Below the pieces are notes generated by a model. The model saw only the letters and a list, made by a program, of their open reading frames with translations, was not told the DNA's origin and made no database searches. A DNA stretch of 64,000 nucleotides. Origin: Leptospira sp. GTDB taxonomy: Bacteria; Spirochaetota; Leptospiria; Leptospirales; Leptospiraceae. The stretch's first letter is position 1, and each line of letters opens with the position of its first letter. This document shows positions 59,620 through 64,000 of this stretch, piece after piece. The position numbers and the translations under genes are program-made. The stretch spans positions 1 through 64,000 of the forward strand of contig JACVCB010000003.1 of the NCBI GenBank assembly GCA_016742255.1. Direction: 5' to 3'.

Positions 59620-60175
59620 TGATTTCGTCGGTTTGATCACCAGCTAATTCTTGTTCTAGATTTTCCTGTGTATATCCTTCATCAGGCAAAACTCTAAATT
59701 TTACTTCATCAACCGTATCACCTTCATGTACGATTTTAATTAAATATTCACCAGTTCTTAGTAAAGAAAATTCATCTCGTATTGCCAGACTATCTGGTTC
59801 TACTCGTTTCTTTTTAATATCAATTTCCACAAAATCCAATTCATATCGGTTGAGTGAAATATGAAAATCTGTTTCGAGTCCAGGATTCCTTGAAAATTGG
59901 TAAACATAATGAATGGTATCAGTTGGTGAAAAAATAAGATCATCCCTCATCATTTTATAATCGGTGATGGTTTGGATGTGTTGTTCCAGAATGTCCATTT
60001 CTTCCATTTTGGTAGTTGTCCAACCAAATTCACCTTTGGGAACACCACATTGGATAAATACTAACAAAGATAATGTGAATAGGAAACGAGTGGCGTTTTT
60101 TAGGTGATTCGTGTGGAAAAAATGGGCAAATTTGGCCGACGAATTCTGTCTCATCTTATTTAGAATTTCGTCCAA
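59603..60175 (-). CDS. Predicted lipoprotein at the end of the pgs operon
   Basis: The hydrophobic stretch RFLFTLSLLVFIQCGVPKG ends in a lipobox-like Cys. The n-region before it is long (about 38 residues from the TTG at 60175, or 31 from an ATG at 60154), which makes the true start uncertain. The mature part is beta-rich and acidic (YVYQFSRNPGLETDFHISLN, FSLLRTGEYLIKIVHEGDTV). I recognise no family. It follows the small membrane gene by about 30 bases, so it is likely the last gene of the pgs operon. It may do a job comparable to PgsA/CapA, but shows no similarity to them. Confidence 0.65.
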   Translation of the reverse strand: MDEILNKMRQNSSAKFAHFFHTNHLKNATRFLFTLSLLVFIQCGVPKGEFGWTTTKMEEMDILEQHIQTITDYKMMRDDLIFSPTDTIHYVYQFSRNPGLETDFHISLNRYELDFVEIDIKKKRVEPDSLAIRDEFSLLRTGEYLIKIVHEGDTVDEVKFRVLPDEGYTQENLEQELAGDQTDEIIKYSR

Positions 60176-60205
60176 ATTGGAAATTTTCTCGTCTGAAATT
60201 GGAAG

Positions 60206-60394
60206 TTATTCGATTATTTTTCCACGGTCAGAGATGTCTTTTTCTTTGGATGGGGATGAATTTGGCCTATTTTGGAATGTTTCCCTTTGGTTTTTACCAA
60301 GTTCTTCTGCAATTTTTGCAGGTAAGATCAAAATGCGACTCACCCAACGTAAAATCAAAAAAAGTAAAATTGATAATACTATGATCTTTGCCAT
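60206..60394 (-). CDS. Small single-helix membrane protein in the pgs operon
   Basis: The 62 residues comprise one membrane helix (about 4-25, MAKIIVLSILLFLILRW) and a polar tail. It starts six bases after the stop of the PgsW-like gene. PgsB-C-A systems in Bacillus contain a small PgsE membrane peptide; this could be an analogue by position and size, though no sequence similarity is evident. Confidence 0.6.
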   Translation of the reverse strand: MAKIIVLSILLFLILRWVSRILILPAKIAEELGKNQRETFQNRPNSSPSKEKDISDRGKIIE

Positions 60395-60400
60395 ATGGAA

Positions 60401-61534
60401 TCACCTGGAACGGAGTGTGATCGGAAGGTAACGATCTTCTTCATTTTCACCCCAACCGAGTCTCGTTACTCCATACAATCCAATGAGCAAAAAAAGGAAA
60501 ACAGAAACATACAAAAACGGATTGTATTCTTCTGAATAAAATACTTTTCCTTCACCTGGTTTTGGAACTTTTTTAGGAGTTAATGGAAGCCCGAATTTTC
60601 TCGCTAATGATTCAATCTGAATGAAATTGATAACAGGGATTTCCCGTTCTAAAAACGACTTAATCACGGAATTGGGAATATGAACCTCTTCCGGTAAATC
60701 AGTGATTAATCCATTTTTAAAAACTTGTTTGCCCAAACTTGTTCCTAAAATCGTTGTACCCCCACCTACATTGATAAAAAGTTTGATGGGTTTTCCTTGC
60801 GATAATTCATCATAGTATTTCATTCTTTTTTCAATTGAGTCTTCAAAGTGGATTGGATCTAATAATTTGACTTTGTTACGTTTTAGCGCACGTAAAAGCA
60901 TTTCTTTCCCTTCTTTTGAAGTTCCTGCTGCTTTGTCTTGGATACCACCTAATGATGCATAACTGGAACGATAGGAAAATATACCAGAAGATTCTAATTC
61001 ATTTTCCATATCAAGCCATAACATTTGAGGATGATTCGCTCCAAATTGAGATGCGGAAGCACTCGATACAATGATAGGTTTTAGTTTTAAAGTATCTAAT
61101 GCAGCAAACAAACAAATGTTTAATGCCGGAAATGAACCTGAGATGGCAACAGCTACTGTGTCACCTTCCTCTACTTTTGCTTTTTTCAGGAATTGAACCA
61201 TTACAGCAGCAAAATTTGGGTTTACGGAAGTTTGTTTTGCCTGCAATGAACCACTGTTACTCGTCACTGGAGTTAAAAATTCTCCAATTAAACCTGAATT
61301 CGTTGGATCAAATTCTCTATAATCAGGTTTTTTATGTTTTAGAAGTTCGGGTTTTAAGATTTGGAACCCACGTTCAGCTAATTTAGCTGCATGTAATTTT
61401 TTTTTGAAGTAAGGTTGTTCTTTTTTTACCTTACACGTTTCGATTAATAATAATCCCATTACACCAAGGACGGCCAGTAAAAATAATGCTACACGTGAAT
61501 GTTGCCAAGGTGACCAATAAACTTTTGTAATCAT
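60401..61534 (-). CDS. pgsW: Poly-gamma-glutamate system protein PgsW
   Basis: One membrane helix near each end (about 14-34 and 342-362) anchors a central domain with TVAVAISGSFPALNICLFAA, IIVSSASASQFGANHPQMLW and LFINVGGGTTILGTSLG. To my knowledge this matches the TIGR04332 family that accompanies PgsB and PgsC in several phyla. The function is unproven; it may handle polymer export or modification. The start overlaps the pgsC stop as ATGA. Confidence 0.8.
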   Translation of the reverse strand: MITKVYWSPWQHSRVALFLLAVLGVMGLLLIETCKVKKEQPYFKKKLHAAKLAERGFQILKPELLKHKKPDYREFDPTNSGLIGEFLTPVTSNSGSLQAKQTSVNPNFAAVMVQFLKKAKVEEGDTVAVAISGSFPALNICLFAALDTLKLKPIIVSSASASQFGANHPQMLWLDMENELESSGIFSYRSSYASLGGIQDKAAGTSKEGKEMLLRALKRNKVKLLDPIHFEDSIEKRMKYYDELSQGKPIKLFINVGGGTTILGTSLGKQVFKNGLITDLPEEVHIPNSVIKSFLEREIPVINFIQIESLARKFGLPLTPKKVPKPGEGKVFYSEEYNPFLYVSVFLFLLIGLYGVTRLGWGENEEDRYLPITLRSR

Positions 61535-61995
61535 AAGTTTTCTAATTCATTTCCTAAAAGAAAAATTAAAAGAATTTTGACGAATATGGCAGCTAAGATT
61601 AATACGGAAGTAGTTTCCAATACTCCTTGTCTTTCATACCATACAGCAATGAGTCCAGGAATGATGAATCCGATCCCTCTTACTTCTGATAAATACGATA
61701 AATCTATGTCTGGTAAAATTTGATAATTTAATAGGTAACCAAAAAAGTATCCAAATAACAAAATGAAGACTATCTTTCTTTTGCCAAAGATCATTAAAAA
61801 TTTTGAAAGAAGCTCAACACAAATAAATGATAAAAATGCGATAAGAAACGTGAGCGCGATATTTTTGGGATGTGTGAGAGATAAGGCAAGGTATCCAGGT
61901 ACAACGAGTCCCGTACCTAAAATACCAAATAATTCTGAAAAAACCAAACTGATCACCAAACTGAGTCCAATCGACAAAGGGAGAATTTCATTCAT
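61531..61995 (-). CDS. pgsC: Poly-gamma-glutamate biosynthesis protein PgsC/CapC
   Basis: This membrane partner of PgsB has about five helices in 154 residues, the normal length. MNEILPLSIGLSLVISLVFS, ELFGILGTGLVVPGYLAL and GFIIPGLIAVWYERQG are typical. I choose the ATG at 61995, which overlaps the end of pgsB; a longer frame from 62043 would add 16 non-family residues. Confidence 0.92.
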   Translation of the reverse strand: MNEILPLSIGLSLVISLVFSELFGILGTGLVVPGYLALSLTHPKNIALTFLIAFLSFICVELLSKFLMIFGKRKIVFILLFGYFFGYLLNYQILPDIDLSYLSEVRGIGFIIPGLIAVWYERQGVLETTSVLILAAIFVKILLIFLLGNELENL

Positions 61996-63184
61996 ATGTT
62001 TGTTCTGACCTATTCTTAAAATATAAAGACAAATCCATACCAAGTCCCACTATATTCCCCATTCCAAATACCAATGATTGTTTTGGAAGTATTGAAAGTA
62101 AAGATTCAAATATTCCATCTAAACTTAAGTGTTCCCATACATAAATAGGAACATCTGTATTCGAATATGATTTTAAACATTGAAACGCAAGTGTAGTAGA
62201 TGAACCAATTAAAATGATGGCATCATAACCTTCCCAATTAGCAAACTCTTTTGTGAGTTGTATGGTTCGTTCTGGGCGATCTTCTCTTGTATGGAATAAT
62301 ATGAATCGTTTTTTAATATCAGGATATCTCTGTAAAATAGAATTCCAGATGAGTTTTGTGCTACTAGGATCATTGGCCGCCATTGCATTTGCATAGATAA
62401 ACTCTTTCCCAAAAAAGTGAATTGGTAATACGGAAAGTGCACCTGGATCTGGATTTACTTTCCACATTGCATTTAAGGCATCATTACGTTCCACTCCCAA
62501 TAATTCACAAACTTTAAGTGCAAGATATACATTCTCTTTGTGTTCCCAATATGGAAACTTTAGAATTTCTTCATCAGTAACAGATTCAATCTCTTCTTTC
62601 GATAGAATGATTGCTTTTGTATTTCGGTCCAAACAAACATCTAGGACTTCTTTTTCAAAATCGTTTGGACCGACAACAAGTGTTCCATTGATTGGGCTTG
62701 CAGATAACAATGTTTTTGCGACATCAATTAATTTTGGTCCCATAATTTCCAAGTGATCTTCTCGAATGTTTGTGATCACTCCAATGTCAGAATGTAAAAT
62801 TTGACCTTCACTTGCCCACTGGTATCGTGGTTCCAAAGCCATACACTCCAAAACAACTATATCTGCCCCAGATGCCTTTGCTTTTTTGAGAATTTTGATT
62901 TGTTCCAATATGGATGGTTTTCCAAATCTTGAAATGGATTTTTCGGAACCATCCGGGAATATCATACGAGCAAGTGTTCCTGTCGTTTTTGCAAATACAG
63001 AATGGCCAGATACAGAGAGACCAGCTCGTATAAGTCTTGTTACGCTTGACTTTCCTCTAGTGCCGTTGACATGGATTCTATGTTTGAACTTTTTTAAGGT
63101 TAGATTATGTAAAATCACCTCAATTGTATAATAAATTACTAAAACCAAAATAATGAGAAAAAATAAGGTGGCATTTGGTTTCAT
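61988..63184 (-). CDS. pgsB: Poly-gamma-glutamate synthase PgsB/CapB
   Basis: This Mur-ligase-like ATP-dependent enzyme joins glutamates through the gamma carboxyl. An N-terminal membrane helix (about 5-24) is followed by the P-loop VNGTRGKSSVTRLIRAG, LECMALEPRYQWASEG and VITNIREDHLEIMG, all PgsB hallmarks. The 398 residues match the Bacillus enzyme. It is the first gene of the operon pgsB-pgsC-pgsW-small ORF-lipoprotein, and diverges from the sensory gene at 63269. The product may be a capsule, or a stress or osmotic polymer. Confidence 0.95.
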   Translation of the reverse strand: MKPNATLFFLIILVLVIYYTIEVILHNLTLKKFKHRIHVNGTRGKSSVTRLIRAGLSVSGHSVFAKTTGTLARMIFPDGSEKSISRFGKPSILEQIKILKKAKASGADIVVLECMALEPRYQWASEGQILHSDIGVITNIREDHLEIMGPKLIDVAKTLLSASPINGTLVVGPNDFEKEVLDVCLDRNTKAIILSKEEIESVTDEEILKFPYWEHKENVYLALKVCELLGVERNDALNAMWKVNPDPGALSVLPIHFFGKEFIYANAMAANDPSSTKLIWNSILQRYPDIKKRFILFHTREDRPERTIQLTKEFANWEGYDAIILIGSSTTLAFQCLKSYSNTDVPIYVWEHLSLDGIFESLLSILPKQSLVFGMGNIVGLGMDLSLYFKNRSEQTYE

Positions 63185-63268
63185 ATTAAAAATTCCAGAT
63201 GATACATTTCCTTCAAAGGAATGTCATTTGATTGTAACGTAAATTTGCGAAGATGCACGTAGTTTTCT

Positions 63269-64000
63269 ATGAGCATACGTTACAAATTCTTATTAATATT
63301 GAGTGTGAGTCAAATTCTTCTTGTAATTGCTCTCACAACTAGTTTCGCCTACCTTTTACAATCAGTCAAAAATATCCCGCAAACACAAAGAGCAGAAGAC
63401 TTATCACGGAACTTTCAGCGAGAGTTAGAGTTCAAAGAAGAAAAACTCAGGTTATTATTAGAAGAAATTACCTTTAATGCAAGAACAAGGGAGATTTTGG
63501 AACGAGGACTTAGTGATCGTCAAGTTTTACAAAGAGAACTTCCTTATTTGCAACAAATCTTAAAACGTTATGGTCTTTCTATTTTTGAACTAGGTGATAA
63601 CCAAGGAAAAGTAGTCTTTCGTGTTCATAGGCCAAAAGATTTTGGGGATGATAAAAAAAACCAACCCATCATTCAAAATGCTCTGAATGGCCAAGCAACT
63701 GCAGCCTTAGAAGATGGGCATAGTGGACTTGGATTTCGTTTGGCAGCACCTCTTTTTGGTCGAGGCACAATTCTCATTGGACAAGTCGTTGATGATAACT
63801 TTACAAAAACAATTTCAAAAGACAATCGGATCCATCTGGCAATTTTTCAGGAAGGAAAGGTGAAAACTGTAGGATCGGATATGATCCGAATGGTGATGAA
63901 TGAAAATCCAGACTTACTTTTAGAAGAACAAAGATTTCATTTCCAAAATAAACCTTATTATTTAGTAAAAATTCCATACGTTGGAAGTTCTCAAACGATC
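63269..64000 (+). CDS. Cache-like sensory membrane protein, partial
   Basis: The frame is open from ATG 63269 to the last base (244 codons) and continues beyond the window. A membrane helix (about 5-28, FLLILSVSQILLVIALTTSF) is followed by a periplasmic domain like a double Cache sensor, with NFQRELEFKEEKLRLLLEEI, FELGDNQGKVVFRVHRPKDF and GLGFRLAAPLFGRGTILIGQ. The output domain is outside the window; MCP or diguanylate cyclase would be typical. It is divergent from pgsB with about 85 bases between. Confidence 0.75.
   Translation, partial: MSIRYKFLLILSVSQILLVIALTTSFAYLLQSVKNIPQTQRAEDLSRNFQRELEFKEEKLRLLLEEITFNARTREILERGLSDRQVLQRELPYLQQILKRYGLSIFELGDNQGKVVFRVHRPKDFGDDKKNQPIIQNALNGQATAALEDGHSGLGFRLAAPLFGRGTILIGQVVDDNFTKTISKDNRIHLAIFQEGKVKTVGSDMIRMVMNENPDLLLEEQRFHFQNKPYYLVKIPYVGSSQTI

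Noticed and set aside
60111..60431. Plus-strand frames in the pgs operon
   Set aside because: They are antisense to the lipoprotein and small membrane genes and would be isolated on their strand.
1..64000. CRISPR array, prophage or rRNA operon
   Set aside because: I saw no regularly spaced direct repeats, no phage structural genes and no rRNA sequence.

Overview
The window looks like a chromosomal segment of a Leptospira-type spirochaete, probably from the saprophytic side of the genus. This is an inference. The base composition is moderately AT-rich, TTG and GTG starts are common, and genes are packed with many 4-base stop/start overlaps. The gene set (MreB, a complete Che cluster, several MCPs, a 7TM-SpoIIE-TPR regulator, Leptospira-style lipoproteins, miaA-hfq, and a poly-gamma-glutamate type operon) fits that group.

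Layout. 1-7.3 kb is an accessory region on the minus strand. Three genes run in series: a type IIG restriction-modification enzyme, an FRG-domain protein, and a large nuclease-like/NACHT STAND NTPase. The last overlaps the FRG gene by ATGA and runs off the left edge. Behind them lie a nonsense-broken GIY-YIG gene, two copies of an inverted-repeat element and the mreB terminator. 7.3-14 kb holds mreB, a Ppx/GppA phosphatase translationally coupled to a membrane SpoIIE phosphatase, and an MFS transporter. 14-21.3 kb is a chemotaxis cluster. The minus-strand order is an unusual histidine-less kinase, cheW, an MCP, cheA, cheB and cheY, with cheD converging from the other side. 21.7-30.7 kb holds housekeeping genes: pepA-bcp, a CPA1 antiporter, an APC permease, sppA, surE and TPR proteins.

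30.7-31.7 kb carries three tRNAs (Pro, Arg, His). They are followed by a tandem duplication that includes the 3' end of tRNA-His and a large, internally compensated stem-loop. 31.9-41.5 kb is mixed: a lipoprotein with a LamG-like domain, an intact MCP, a DUF2306 protein, an NMT1-like sensor kinase, a DUF805 protein, a lone tyrosine recombinase, and several GC-rich hairpins in the gaps. 41.5-52.3 kb is mostly core: nadB, a ctpA-type protease, pdxJ, a FYDLN-type protein with miaA and hfq, manC, a 30-residue basic ribosomal-type protein, cheW and phoU. 52.4-57.5 kb has an MCP interrupted by one stop codon at its most conserved point, a small coupled ORF, a hybrid sensor kinase and a nucleotidyltransferase. 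57.6-63.2 kb ends in the pgsB-pgsC-pgsW operon with a small membrane protein and a lipoprotein. A Cache-like sensory membrane protein leaves the right edge.

The strongest candidates for something undescribed are the RM-FRG-nuclease/NACHT operon at the left edge, and the structured tandem repeat behind tRNA-His, where two copies keep base pairing while changing sequence.
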